Below are positions 50,622 to 59,731 of a DNA stretch of 64,000 nt, piece after piece. The translations under genes and the position numbers were made by a program. Position 1 is the stretch's first letter. The number at the start of each line of letters is the position of its first letter. The notes below the pieces were generated by a model. That model was not told the origin of the DNA. It did not search any database and saw only the letters and a program-made list of their open reading frames with translations. Origin of the DNA: Streptomyces sp. SID13031 (GTDB lineage Bacteria; Actinomycetota; Actinomycetes; Propionibacteriales; Kribbellaceae); the NCBI RefSeq assembly GCF_010548305.1, contig NZ_JAAGLV010000002.1, forward strand, positions 1 to 64,000, given 5' to 3'.

Positions 50622-51700
50622 GCGTCTTCGACGATTCGCGGCTGGACGACCCGGCAGCCCTCCAGGCCTCCGACCACTTGCTGCGCCGGCTCGCCGGTGC
50701 GGGTGCCCGGGTGCGAGCCGAGCTCGAAGCCTCCGAGGAGGCGCTGTCCCAGCTGTCCACTGATGGCTTCCGCCCGCGGGCGATCGTCGCCGCCGGCCGG
50801 GACGCCCGGCTGGTCCGTGCGGTGCTGGAGCCGGTCTGCCCGGTGCCCTTCGTGGCCTGGCCCGGTCCGGGTCTGCCGGGCTGGACCAGCCCTCTCGACC
50901 TCGTCGTCGTGCTGGGCGGTTCCGACGATGATCCAGGAGCTGTGTCGGCCGCGTCCGAGGCTGTCCGGCGTGGCGCGGGACTGTTGGTCGCTGCGCCGCC
51001 GGACTCGCCGGTGGCACAGGCTTCGGCCGGCTCGCGGCACGCAGTACGGCTGCCGTCGCAGTCGGACGACCAGTTGGCGGCAGCTGTCGCAGTGCTCCAG
51101 GGGTTGCACCAGATGGACCTCGGCCCGGCCGTTGACGCCAAGGCCGTGGCGGAGATGCTGGACGAGGTCGCCATCGAGTGCTCGCCCAACAACGACCTGG
51201 CGTCGAACCCTGCGAAGGACTTGGCGCTGATGCTGGCTGACGCGCTACCCCTGGTCTGGGGTGGCTCTGTGCTGGCCGCTCGTGCTGCACGTCGGGTAGT
51301 GGAGGCTGTGCGGCTCGCCAGTGGCCGTCCGGCGCTCGCAGCCGACTGTGGCCACCTGCTGCCGGTGCTGGCCAACCAGCCGCCGCGGGACGTCTTCGCC
51401 GACCCCTTCGACAAGCCGGAGGAGCTTCGGCCCGGTCTGGTCATCCTGGACGACGGGGTGGAGGACGCCGGTGTCGCCGAGCACCGCCGCCAGCTCGTGG
51501 AGAAGGCCGAGCGTCACGACGTGCGCGTGCACGTGGTGACCCAGGCGAACGGGACGGACGTGGCCCGGTACGCCGCCCTGACGCAGCACGGCCGATACGC
51601 CGCGGCGTACCTGGGCATCGGTCTCGGCCGCTACGGCACCCCTCGGGACGACCAGGCTCCGGCGACTCCGGGCAACCCCGCGGAGGATCCGGCGTGGTAG
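50618..51700 (+). CDS. SIS-domain protein, TobH/phosphomannose-isomerase-like
   Basis: This 360-residue protein has a sugar isomerase fold related to archaeal phosphoglucose/phosphomannose isomerases: VVVLGGSDDDPGAVSAASEAV, given by position near 91-111, ECSPNNDLASNPAKDLA and a C-terminal half with DGVEDAGVAEHRRQL. The SIS serines are partly lost, so catalysis is uncertain. It always lies between manB and manA in actinomycetes and may assist the isomerase step. It overlaps manA by 7 bp. Confidence 0.88.
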   Translation: MSVFDDSRLDDPAALQASDHLLRRLAGAGARVRAELEASEEALSQLSTDGFRPRAIVAAGRDARLVRAVLEPVCPVPFVAWPGPGLPGWTSPLDLVVVLGGSDDDPGAVSAASEAVRRGAGLLVAAPPDSPVAQASAGSRHAVRLPSQSDDQLAAAVAVLQGLHQMDLGPAVDAKAVAEMLDEVAIECSPNNDLASNPAKDLALMLADALPLVWGGSVLAARAARRVVEAVRLASGRPALAADCGHLLPVLANQPPRDVFADPFDKPEELRPGLVILDDGVEDAGVAEHRRQLVEKAERHDVRVHVVTQANGTDVARYAALTQHGRYAAAYLGIGLGRYGTPRDDQAPATPGNPAEDPAW

Positions 51701-52860
51701 TTCGGCTCCAGAACACCATCCGGGACTATGCCTGGGGATCGCGGACCGCGATCCCCGAGCTGACCGGGGTGGAGCCGGACGGCACGCCGCAGGCAGAGCT
51801 GTGGATGGGCGCGCACGAGTCGGCGCCCTCCGTACTGCCGTCGGGCGAGTCGCTGTTCGAGCTGGTGTCGGGGGATCCAGCCGGGGTGCTGGGGGAGGAG
51901 ACCGCTGCTGCTTTCGAGGGGCGGTTCCCGTTCCTGGCGAAGATCCTGGCGGCCGAGCAGCCGTTGTCGATCCAGGCGCATCCCTCGCGGGCGCAGGCGA
52001 TCGACGGCTATGCGCGCGACGAAGCGGCCGGGATTCCGCGGGATGCCGGTGACCGGAACTACAAGGACGCCTGGCCCAAGCCGGAGATCCTGATCGCGCT
52101 CGGACCGTTCGACGCGTTGGTGGGCTTCCGGCCACTGGCTGCTTCGATCGCGTTGCTCGAGGCGCTGGATGTGCTTGACGAGCTGCGGAAGCTGCTGATC
52201 GACGGCAAACTGCAGGAGGCGTTCACGACGTTCATGAGCACCGACCGGGACGCGATCCGTCCGTTGGTCGCTGCTCTGGGTGCTGCCTGCAGTGGGTACG
52301 AGGGTTCTGCTTTTGCGCTGGAGACCGCGACGGTGGCCCGGTTGTGCGAAGAGTTCCCGGACGACCCGGGCGTGCTCGCCGCGGTGTTGCTGAACCGGGT
52401 GCGGTTGGAGCGGTTCCAGGCCGTCTACTTGCCGGCCGGCAATGTGCACGCCTACCTGCACGGCACCGGGTTCGAGGTGATGGCCAACTCGGACAACGTG
52501 TTGCGAGGCGGCCTGACCCGCAAGCATGTCGATGTGCCGGAGCTGGTCTCCGTGGTCGACTTCGAGCCGCTGCCGTCGCCGGTGCTGGCCGGGACCGAGG
52601 TCGCACCTGGCGTGACGGCGTACGAGACCGGCTGTGAGTACTTCGCCGTCCGGCGGCTGGATCTGGTCGGCGAGGCGGTCGAGGTAGCCGCCGGTGGGCC
52701 GCGGATCGTCGCGTGTGTTGACGGATCGGTGACGGTAGGTGCCGATGGCACCGAAGACACCGTGGAGTTGTCCGCCGGACAGTCCGCGTTTCTCCGCGGA
52801 CCCGAAGGACCCTGTACTCTGCGTGGTTCCGGCACGGCGTTCGTCGTGTCCGCTCGCTGA
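51694..52860 (+). CDS. manA: Mannose-6-phosphate isomerase, class I
   Basis: This 388-residue zinc enzyme interconverts fructose-6-phosphate and mannose-6-phosphate, feeding GDP-mannose synthesis. Zinc ligands are in IQAHPS (Q and H), WPKPEI (E) and AGNVHAYLHG (H). RNTIRDYAWGS-like sequence opens the protein. The GTG start lies inside the SIS gene, so all four genes are one translational unit. The C-terminal cupin region is complete. Confidence 0.93.
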   Translation: MVVRLQNTIRDYAWGSRTAIPELTGVEPDGTPQAELWMGAHESAPSVLPSGESLFELVSGDPAGVLGEETAAAFEGRFPFLAKILAAEQPLSIQAHPSRAQAIDGYARDEAAGIPRDAGDRNYKDAWPKPEILIALGPFDALVGFRPLAASIALLEALDVLDELRKLLIDGKLQEAFTTFMSTDRDAIRPLVAALGAACSGYEGSAFALETATVARLCEEFPDDPGVLAAVLLNRVRLERFQAVYLPAGNVHAYLHGTGFEVMANSDNVLRGGLTRKHVDVPELVSVVDFEPLPSPVLAGTEVAPGVTAYETGCEYFAVRRLDLVGEAVEVAAGGPRIVACVDGSVTVGADGTEDTVELSAGQSAFLRGPEGPCTLRGSGTAFVVSAR

Positions 52861-52916
52861 TCCCCCCTGAACTGACCCCCTGAACTGATCCCTGAATCGT
52901 CCGGAGGACAACGGAA

Positions 52917-53876
52917 ATGGCTGGTGGCGGTAACAAAGCCGTCGTCGCGGCGCTGCTGGCGAACACCGGTATCGCGGTCACGAAATTCGCGGCCTGGGGG
53001 CTGACCCAGTCCGCCTCGATGCTGGCCGAGGCGATCCACTCCCTGGCCGACGCCGGGAACCAGGTGCTGCTGCTGGTCGGCGCCAAGCGGGCCAAGCGGG
53101 ACGCCGACGAGCTGCACCAGTTCGGTTTCGGCCGCGAGCGGTACGTGTACTCCTTCATCGTCGCGATCGTGCTGTTCAGCGTCGGCGGGCTCTTCGCGCT
53201 CTACGAGGGCTACCACAAGGTGCACGAGCCGCACGCGATCGAGCACTGGAAGTGGGTGCCGATCGCCGTCCTGCTGGCCGCGATCGTGATGGAGTCGCTG
53301 TCGTTCCGGACCGCGATCGTCGAGGCGAACAAACTGCGCGGTACGACGTCGTGGGTGCGGTTCGTCCGCAACGCGCGTGCTCCCGAACTGCCGGTCATCC
53401 TGCTCGAGGACTTCGCCGCCCTCGCCGGTCTGGTGCTGGCGCTGATCGGCGTCGTCCTGACCCTTGCCACCGGCAACGGAATCTTCGACGGCCTGGGCTC
53501 GATGGCGATCGGCGCGCTGCTGGTCTGCGTCGCGATCTTCCTCGCGATCGAGATGAAGTCCCTGCTGCTGGGCGAGTCGGCGACTCGCGAGGCGCAGCAG
53601 AAGATCGTCTCCGCGATCGAGAACACGCCCGGCGTCCAGCGCCTGATCCACATCCGCACCCTGCACCTGGGGCCGGAAGAGGTCCTGGTCGCCGCGAAGC
53701 TCGCCGTCGCCCCGGACGCCGACGCGGCCGCCATCGCCGAAACGATCAACGCGGCCGAACGAGCGGTCCGCGAAGCTGAACCGATGTCCCAGCACATCTA
53801 CCTGGAACCCGACATCTACGCCGAGAACTACACGCCCGACGAGCGCCCGACGATCCCCGAGGCGCCTTCGCACTGA
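52917..53876 (+). CDS. Cation diffusion facilitator family transporter
   Basis: This 319-residue transporter has five to six membrane helices and a C-terminal cytoplasmic domain (about 215-300). The metal-binding AEAIHSLADAGNQ in helix 2 and the FGFGRERYVYSF loop place it in the CDF group exporting Zn2+, Mn2+ or Fe2+ by proton antiport. The rather long middle loop with NARAPELPVILLEDFAAL is typical of the actinobacterial subgroup near manA. Metal choice cannot be read with certainty. Confidence 0.92.
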   Translation: MAGGGNKAVVAALLANTGIAVTKFAAWGLTQSASMLAEAIHSLADAGNQVLLLVGAKRAKRDADELHQFGFGRERYVYSFIVAIVLFSVGGLFALYEGYHKVHEPHAIEHWKWVPIAVLLAAIVMESLSFRTAIVEANKLRGTTSWVRFVRNARAPELPVILLEDFAALAGLVLALIGVVLTLATGNGIFDGLGSMAIGALLVCVAIFLAIEMKSLLLGESATREAQQKIVSAIENTPGVQRLIHIRTLHLGPEEVLVAAKLAVAPDADAAAIAETINAAERAVREAEPMSQHIYLEPDIYAENYTPDERPTIPEAPSH

Positions 53877-53895
53877 CCCAGTTGCTACGCGCTGT

Positions 53896-54264
53896 TCAGC
53901 GCGGCCGGTTGTGCGGCGGGGGCAGCGTGCCGCTGCGGCCGAGCCAGCGCAGGGCGCGCTCGCGGTCGATCTCGGCCGCGCTCGGTGGTGCGCTGAGCCG
54001 TCCCGTGCGGTAGCCGAGATCGCGGAGGTCGGCGGCGACGGAGGGCTCGGCGAGGGCCTTCAGCGCGAAGGCGAGCGCCGCCGGCGTCACGTCGTACCGG
54101 CGTTCCAGTTCGAGCGCGAGGCGGACGGCGGCGAGGTCGCGGCCGTCGTACTGGCGCTGGGTGTTGCGCGCGGCGCGGGAGCTCGGCAGCAACCCGAGCG
54201 CCTCCCGGTAGCGGAGCATTCGGGGGGTGGTACCGAGGCTCTTCGCTGCTTCCGTGATGCGCAT
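53896..54264 (-). CDS. MerR family transcriptional regulator, small
   Basis: This 122-residue regulator has a MerR winged helix at 1-70: RITEAAKSLGTTPRMLRYRE then the wing NTQRQYDGRDLAAVRLA (about 34-50). The C-terminal part is short and has no cysteine metal site or large ligand domain. The promoter carries the dyad CTGACA-N6-TGTCAG, likely its own operator. It diverges from ahcY, so it might also affect that promoter. Confidence 0.85.
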   Translation of the reverse strand: MRITEAAKSLGTTPRMLRYREALGLLPSSRAARNTQRQYDGRDLAAVRLALELERRYDVTPAALAFALKALAEPSVAADLRDLGYRTGRLSAPPSAAEIDRERALRWLGRSGTLPPPHNRPR

Positions 54265-54274
54265 GACAGCAATC

Positions 54275-54292
54275 CTGACATTTCAGTGTCAG
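54275..54292. promoter_or_regulatory. Dyad CTGACATTTCAGTGTCAG upstream of merR
   Basis: Perfect 6-bp arms with a 6-bp centre lie 11 bp before the merR start, in the interval shared with ahcY. MerR proteins bind such dyads between -35 and -10. Autoregulation is inferred. Confidence 0.55.
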
Positions 54293-54383
54293 AAATGCCG
54301 ACCCGGCGGTCCGCCACCCCGTCGGGGACCTCTAGGCTCATCACGGCAGCAAGCACCTATATCCCCAGGGGAGCGGCAACGGT

Positions 54384-55847
54384 ATGACGTTCGACTACAA
54401 GGTGGCAGACCTCGGCCTGGCCGAGTTCGGGCGCAAGGAGATCCGGCTGGCCGAGCACGAGATGCCGGGTCTGATGGCGATGCGCGCGCAGTACGGCGAG
54501 AGCAAGCCGCTGGCCGGCGCGAAGATCATGGGCTCGCTGCACATGACCATCCAGACCGCCGTGCTGATCGAGACGCTGACGGCGCTCGGCGCCGAGGTGC
54601 GCTGGGTCTCCTGCAACATCTTCTCCACCCAGGACCACGCGGCCGCCGCGGTCGTCGTCGGCCTGAACGGTACTGCCGACGCCCCCGCGGGCGTGCCGGT
54701 GTTCGCCTGGAAGGGCGAGACGCTGGAGGAGTACTGGTGGTGCACCGAGCAAGCGCTGAACTGGCCGGGCGCTGACGGCCCGAACATGATCCTGGACGAC
54801 GGCGGCGACGCCACCATGCTCGTCCACAAGGGCACCGAGTTCGAGAAGGCCGGCGTCGTTCCGGACCCGTCGACGGCCGAGTCCGAGGAATACAGCGTCG
54901 TACTGTCGGTGCTGACCCGGTCGCTGCAGGAGGACGCGCAGCGCTGGACCAAGGTCGGCCAGAACATCCTGGGCGTCACCGAGGAGACCACCACCGGCGT
55001 GCATCGGCTGTACGAGATGCACAAGGCCGGCGCGCTGCTGTTCCCGGCGATCAACGTCAACGACTCGGTCACCAAGTCGAAGTTCGACAACAAGTACGGC
55101 TGCCGGCACTCGCTGATCGACGGCATCAACCGCGCCACCGACGTCCTGATCGGCGGCAAGGTCGCGCTGGTCGCGGGCTACGGCGACGTCGGCAAGGGCT
55201 GTGCGGAGTCGCTGCGTGGCCAGGGCGCCCGCGTCATCGTGACCGAGATCGACCCGATCTGCGCGCTGCAGGCGGCGATGGACGGCTACCAGGTCACCAC
55301 GCTCGAGGACGTCGTCGGGATCGTCGACATCTTCGTCACCACGACCGGTAACAAGGACGTCATCACCGCCGACCACATGGCGCAGATGAAGCACCAGGCC
55401 ATCGTCGGCAACATCGGTCACTTCGACAACGAGATCGACATGGCCGGGCTGTACAAGACGGCCGGTATCGAGCGGATCAACATCAAGCCGCAGGTCGACG
55501 AGTTCCGCTTCCCGCCGAAGGCGGGCGATGGGCACAGTGCCGACGGGCACACCATCATCGTGCTGTCCGAGGGGCGGCTGCTGAACCTGGGCAACGCGAC
55601 CGGGCACCCGTCGTTCGTGATGTCGAACTCGTTCACCAACCAGGTGCTCGCGCAGATCGAGCTGTTCGCGAAGACCTCGGAGTACCCGACCGACGTCTAC
55701 GTGCTGCCCAAGCACCTCGACGAGATGGTCGCCCGGCTGCACCTCGACTCGCTCGGCGTCAAGCTGACCGAGCTGTCGAAGGAGCAGGCGGAGTACCTCG
55801 GCATCCCGGTCGAGGGTCCGTACAAGTCGGACGCCTACCGCTACTGA
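54384..55847 (+). CDS. ahcY: Adenosylhomocysteinase
   Basis: This 487-residue NAD-dependent hydrolase splits S-adenosylhomocysteine into adenosine and homocysteine, regenerating the methyl cycle. [18 protein letters not shown] is the NAD site, [17 protein letters not shown] sequence the catalytic lysine region, and the C-terminal KSDAYRY reaches into the neighbouring subunit. The insertion near 150-190 is as in mycobacterial enzymes. AGGGGAG precedes the ATG. It feeds homocysteine to the same pool as metXY. Confidence 0.96.
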   Translation: MTFDYKVADLGLAEFGRKEIRLAEHEMPGLMAMRAQYGESKPLAGAKIMGSLHMTIQTAVLIETLTALGAEVRWVSCNIFSTQDHAAAAVVVGLNGTADAPAGVPVFAWKGETLEEYWWCTEQALNWPGADGPNMILDDGGDATMLVHKGTEFEKAGVVPDPSTAESEEYSVVLSVLTRSLQEDAQRWTKVGQNILGVTEETTTGVHRLYEMHKAGALLFPAINVNDSVTKSKFDNKYGCRHSLIDGINRATDVLIGGKVALVAGYGDVGKGCAESLRGQGARVIVTEIDPICALQAAMDGYQVTTLEDVVGIVDIFVTTTGNKDVITADHMAQMKHQAIVGNIGHFDNEIDMAGLYKTAGIERINIKPQVDEFRFPPKAGDGHSADGHTIIVLSEGRLLNLGNATGHPSFVMSNSFTNQVLAQIELFAKTSEYPTDVYVLPKHLDEMVARLHLDSLGVKLTELSKEQAEYLGIPVEGPYKSDAYRY

Positions 55848-55855
55848 GATTCTGA

Positions 55856-55896
55856 CCGAAGGGCGCCGTACCAGGATCTGGTCCGGCGCCCTTCGG
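55856..55896. terminator. Strong stem-loop between ahcY and the methyltransferase gene
   Basis: CCGAAGGGCGCCG pairs over 13 bp with CGGCGCCCTTCGG around a 15-nt loop. It lies between converging stops and can act for both strands. Confidence 0.88.
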
Positions 55897-55901
55897 CGTT
55901 C

Positions 55902-56657
55902 TCAGCGGATGGCGGCGAAGAGGTGCTTGTCGGCGACCTGACCCAGTACGGCGACCTCCGCGAAACCCGCCTTGCGGAAGCACTGGATCGTGTCGGTCAG
56001 CGTGATGTCGCGACCCTTCCAGCGACGAGCGAACCGGACCTCCCGCTCGCTCAGCAACTCGGCGAACGCCGGCTCCGCCGCGGCCGTGTCCCACCAGGCC
56101 TGCCAGTCCTCGACGCCACGCGCATGGGACTCGGTCGAGATCCTGTCGCGCAGCTCCACGGCGAGCGCGTCCAGCCGGGGCACCTCATCGGGACCGAGCC
56201 GCATCGTGTCGGCGTTGAGGAACACGCCGCCCGGGCGGATCCTCCGGCCGAGCGTCTGCGCGACCGCGTCGAGATCGGCCGGGTCGAGCCAGTGCAGCGC
56301 GGTGGCCGAGCAGACGGCGTCGACCTGATCTTCGCCCAGTACCGCGTCCCAGCCCGGCGTGCGCAGGTTCGCCTCGGCAAAGCGGACTCGCTCGCCGGCG
56401 ACGGTCTGGCGCGCGATCTCCAGCAGGAACGGGTCCAGGTCGAGGCCGACGATCTCGGCCTGCGGGAAGCGTCGGGCGGCGCGCTGTGAGATCGAGCCCG
56501 GGCCGCAGGCGAGGTCCACGAAGCGGTCCGGCGTACCGGCGATGCGCTCGACGATCTCCAGCATCAGCTGGAACTGCTCCTCCCGGTCAGGCAGGTACCC
56601 CGCCTGCTGCTCGTCCCACCGCTGCAGCCATCCGGTCCACTCCACTTGATGCGACAT
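55902..56657 (-). CDS. Class I SAM-dependent methyltransferase
   Basis: This 251-residue Rossmann methyltransferase has SAM motif I VDLACGPGSIS (about 43-53), motif II acidic residue in GLDLDPF and motif III SATALHWLDPADLDA. The sequence resembles UbiE/trans-aconitate type enzymes acting on small molecules. Substrate unknown. It is monocistronic and shares a terminator with ahcY, whose product removes the SAH it makes. Confidence 0.87.
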   Translation of the reverse strand: MSHQVEWTGWLQRWDEQQAGYLPDREEQFQLMLEIVERIAGTPDRFVDLACGPGSISQRAARRFPQAEIVGLDLDPFLLEIARQTVAGERVRFAEANLRTPGWDAVLGEDQVDAVCSATALHWLDPADLDAVAQTLGRRIRPGGVFLNADTMRLGPDEVPRLDALAVELRDRISTESHARGVEDWQAWWDTAAAEPAFAELLSEREVRFARRWKGRDITLTDTIQCFRKAGFAEVAVLGQVADKHLFAAIR

Positions 56658-56690
56658 GGTCGCAAGACTAATAGCAGGGCGTGGACGGTG

Positions 56691-57743
56691 TCAGGACCAC
56701 TGGTCGGGCTCGCTGCCGGGGGCGTGCCAGCCCTCGGGGTTCACCTTGGTCGTCTCCCCTGCGGGCGCCGGGGGCGGCGGCCCGGGGTACGGGCGGCTCT
56801 GCGGCGGCGGAGGCGGGGTGTACTGCGCCGGCTGGGCACCATACGGGCTGGGAGGCGCGAACGGGCCAGCCGGAACGGAGTACGGGTTGGGTGGAGCGGC
56901 CGGGGCTGCGTACGGGTTGGGAAGTGCGGACGGGGCGGCGTAGGGGTTCGGGGGGCCGAAGGGGCCTGCGGGGGTGCTGTAGGTGGCTCTGGCGGTGGCG
57001 AGACGAGCCAGCTCGCGGCGGCGGCGTTCGGCCAGTACTGCGGACAGGAACGCGGGGGCGATGATCGGTACCGGCGAAGGGGGTGCCGTCACCTGCCCGA
57101 CGCGGTAGGCGAGCGCGTCGCCGAGAGCGATCCGGGCATCCGGCTCCAGCTCCAGGTAGCGGGCCAGGTACTCGCGGGTCGTGTTCGCCAGGTCGTCCGA
57201 GAGCCGTGACAGCTCCAGCGACTGCGCCCACTGGACCAGGTGGCCCGGTACGAACAGCGGCGGCGACGCCATCGGCTGGTGCCGCTCGCGGATGACCACG
57301 GTGCCCGCGACCATGTCGCCGATCCGCTTGCCCTGCTTGTTCATCAGGCTCGCCACGATCCCCGGGCTGGCCGCGAACCACGGCGCGAAGTCGACGAACA
57401 ACCACAACAGCCCCCGCACGAGCGCGTGCCGGAACCGGATCGAGCTGCCGTCGTCGCGGACCACCTTGAGCCCGAGGATCAGCTTGCCGAGCGTCTTGCC
57501 CCGGGTGAGCGTCTCCATCACGACCTTGTAGCCGACCAGCACCAGCAGCACCGTGATGAAAACCAGCGCGGCGCCGAGCGCCGGGCTCGCCTCGACGATC
57601 AGGAATCCGAGCAGGAAGCCGAGGATGGTCGCCAGCGCGATCGCCTGGATGACGAAGTCGATCGCACACGCCAGCGCCCGGGTCGGCATCCGCGCGATCC
57701 GCACCTGGAGGACGACCGCTTCCCCCGTGACCAGCTGAGACAC
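56691..57743 (-). CDS. RDD family membrane protein with Pro-rich tail
   Basis: This 350-residue protein has an RDD domain of three to four helices (about 15-155) with RALACAIDFV and TLGKLILGLKVVRDDG. A soluble alpha region (about 160-265) comes next. Then a C-terminal tail of PNPYAAP-like repeats (about 268-340) ends in Gly/Pro/Ala sequence. RDD proteins include Na+/H+ antiporters and accessory membrane proteins. GTG start with GGAGGGGG upstream. It diverges from SpoIIM, a standard actinobacterial pairing. Confidence 0.87.
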   Translation of the reverse strand: MSQLVTGEAVVLQVRIARMPTRALACAIDFVIQAIALATILGFLLGFLIVEASPALGAALVFITVLLVLVGYKVVMETLTRGKTLGKLILGLKVVRDDGSSIRFRHALVRGLLWLFVDFAPWFAASPGIVASLMNKQGKRIGDMVAGTVVIRERHQPMASPPLFVPGHLVQWAQSLELSRLSDDLANTTREYLARYLELEPDARIALGDALAYRVGQVTAPPSPVPIIAPAFLSAVLAERRRRELARLATARATYSTPAGPFGPPNPYAAPSALPNPYAAPAAPPNPYSVPAGPFAPPSPYGAQPAQYTPPPPPQSRPYPGPPPPAPAGETTKVNPEGWHAPGSEPDQWS

Positions 57744-57825
57744 GATGCCCCCTCCCTAGCCCTAATCGACACTCCGGACCGCTAGTCTGCCGCAGGGGAG
57801 AGCCAGTTGAGTCAAGGGAGGGCTG

Positions 57826-58824
57826 ATGGACGTCGAAGCGTTCGTATCCGTGCATCAGCCGCAGTGGGATCGACTGGCCGCTCTGACCCGGCGGCAGCGC
57901 CGGTTGACGGGTGCTGAGGCCGACGAGCTGGTGTCTCTCTACCAGCGGGTCGGGACGCATCTGTCGGCGCTCCGGGCGAGTGGAGCCGACCCTGTCACCA
58001 TCGGCCGGCTCTCCGGGCTCATTGGCGACGCGAGAGGCGCAGTGACGGGTGCGCAGGCACCTGTCTGGCGCGACATCTCCCGCTACTTCCTGGTGAGCTT
58101 CCCTGCCGCTCTGTACGCGTCCCGCCGCTGGTGGCTCACCATCGGCCTGCTGTTCTACCTGGTCGCCGCCTGGATGGCGTGGCGGGTTATTGCGCACCCA
58201 GAGGTGCTCGACTCGGTCACCACTCCGGCGCAGATCCAGCAGCTCGTCGACAAGGACTTCGCCAACTACTACTCGGAGAACCCGGCCCAGGACTTCGCTC
58301 TGCAGGTCTGGATCAACAACGCGACCATCGCGGCCGCAGTACTGGCGGTCGGCGTCCTGCTGGTCCCGACGATGTTCGTGTTGTGGAACAACTCGATGGA
58401 CCTCGGCGTGATGGCCGGCGTGATGATCGGCCACGACCGCGCGGACGTCTTCTTCGGCCTGATCACACCGCACGGCTTGCTCGAGCTGACCGCTGTCTTC
58501 GTCGCATCGGCGGCCGGGCTGCGGCTCGGCTGGTCGTGGATCGCGCCCGGCCCGCGGACCAGGATGCACGCGCTGGCCCAGACCGGCCGCGCCACCGTCG
58601 GGATGGCCATCGGACTCGGCGTCATCTTGCTGATCACTGGTTTGATCGAGGCGTTCGTCACCCCGTCCCCACTACCGACCGCGATCAGGGTCGGCATCGG
58701 CGTACTGGTCGAGATCGGCTTCTTCGTCTACGTCTGGACCCTCGGCCGCCGGGCGTACAAGTCCGGTGAGTACGGCGACGTCGACGCGATCGACCGCGAG
58801 GCGAGCGCACCCGTCTCCGCCTGA
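57826..58824 (+). CDS. Stage II sporulation protein M (SpoIIM) family membrane protein
   Basis: This 332-residue protein has an N-terminal helical region (1-100) and five or more membrane helices. GLITPHGLLELTAVFVASAA near 205-224 is the SpoIIM family signature. In Bacillus SpoIIM is part of the engulfment machine that remodels peptidoglycan; in actinomycetes the gene lies with RDD and MoxR/DUF58 genes and its role is unclear. GGGAGG lies before the ATG. Confidence 0.9.
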   Translation: MDVEAFVSVHQPQWDRLAALTRRQRRLTGAEADELVSLYQRVGTHLSALRASGADPVTIGRLSGLIGDARGAVTGAQAPVWRDISRYFLVSFPAALYASRRWWLTIGLLFYLVAAWMAWRVIAHPEVLDSVTTPAQIQQLVDKDFANYYSENPAQDFALQVWINNATIAAAVLAVGVLLVPTMFVLWNNSMDLGVMAGVMIGHDRADVFFGLITPHGLLELTAVFVASAAGLRLGWSWIAPGPRTRMHALAQTGRATVGMAIGLGVILLITGLIEAFVTPSPLPTAIRVGIGVLVEIGFFVYVWTLGRRAYKSGEYGDVDAIDREASAPVSA

Positions 58825-58854
58825 GCCCGTTTCCGCCGCGGGTACAGGGGTTCA

Positions 58855-59622
58855 ATGAGGACCGCCCAGAAAGCCCGGCAAAGCCGCCTGTATGACGTTG
58901 CGATCACCGTCGGTTTGATCGCGTACGGCGTGGTGCATCTGCTGATCGCGTGGATCGCGTTGCAACTCGCCTTGGGAAAGAGTTCGGGAGAGACCGACCA
59001 GCAAGGCGCGCTTCAGGAGCTCGCCAGTAAGCCCTTCGGTGGCTTCCTGCTCTGGGTCGTCGCGGTCGGCCTGCTCGCGCTGGTGATCTGGAAGGTGCTC
59101 GAACTCGTCTACGGCCACCTGGACACGGAGAAGAAGGTCTCGTCCGTCGGTCGCGGCGTCATCTACCTCGCCCTGTCCATCAGCGCCGCCAAGGTGGCCA
59201 TGGGCTCCACCGAATCAAGCAGCAGCAAGCAGAGCGGGCTCACCGCGAAGCTGATGGAGAGCGGGCCCGGCCGGGTGCTGATCGTGATCGTCGGCCTGGT
59301 CATCGTCGGCGTCGGCATCCGCCAGCTCTACAAGTCGGTGACGAAGAAGTTCCTCGAGGACCTGACCGGCGGCGTCTCGGACTCCACCGTCCTGCTCGGC
59401 CGGCTCGGCTACGCCGCCAAGGGAGTCGCCTTCGTGATCGTCGGCGCCCTCTTCGCCTGGGCCTCGATCAGCTACGACCGGGAGAAGGCAGGCGGCCTCG
59501 ACACCGCCCTGCACACCATCAGGGACCAGCCGTTCGGCTCGGTCCTGCTCACCCTGATGGCGCTCGGCATCGCCTGCTTCGGCGTCTACTGCTTCGTCTG
59601 GTCCCGCAACGCCAAACACTGA
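58855..59622 (+). CDS. DUF1206 domain-containing membrane protein
   Basis: This 255-residue protein has six membrane helices as three DUF1206 repeats: IAYGVVHLLIAWIALQLALG near 20-40, a second at about 100-120 with GRGVIYLALS, and LGYAAKGVAFVIVGALFAWA near 182-201. The repeats share Gly-Tyr-x-(A/V)-x-G-(V/I). Function unknown; common in actinomycetes. It lies 30 bp after the SpoIIM gene and may be co-transcribed. Confidence 0.9.
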   Translation: MRTAQKARQSRLYDVAITVGLIAYGVVHLLIAWIALQLALGKSSGETDQQGALQELASKPFGGFLLWVVAVGLLALVIWKVLELVYGHLDTEKKVSSVGRGVIYLALSISAAKVAMGSTESSSSKQSGLTAKLMESGPGRVLIVIVGLVIVGVGIRQLYKSVTKKFLEDLTGGVSDSTVLLGRLGYAAKGVAFVIVGALFAWASISYDREKAGGLDTALHTIRDQPFGSVLLTLMALGIACFGVYCFVWSRNAKH

Positions 59623-59663
59623 GGGCCAAGCATTGAGAACTGATCCCGGCCTCCCGGGAATAG

Positions 59664-59706
59664 ATGCGCGGTCATGTTGTTGAACTGCATGCGCAGTCAT
59701 GCAGTT
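59664..59706. promoter_or_regulatory. Tandem MarR-type operator before the monooxygenase operon
   Basis: ATGCGCGGTCATG (59664) and ATGCGCAGTCATG (59689) are direct repeats 25 bp apart. The second is nested in an inverted repeat, AACTGCATG-N6-CATGCAGTT (59683-59706). The sites end 26 bp before the start codon, so a bound repressor would cover the transcription start. The co-encoded MarR protein is the likely reader. Confidence 0.65.
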
Positions 59707-59731
59707 CGCGGGCGCGCCAGAGGAGGTCGAG

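Noticed and set aside
54293..54383. SAH riboswitch before ahcY
   Set aside because: Only a short purine-rich RBS resembling part of the motif is present; the required stems and conserved core are missing.
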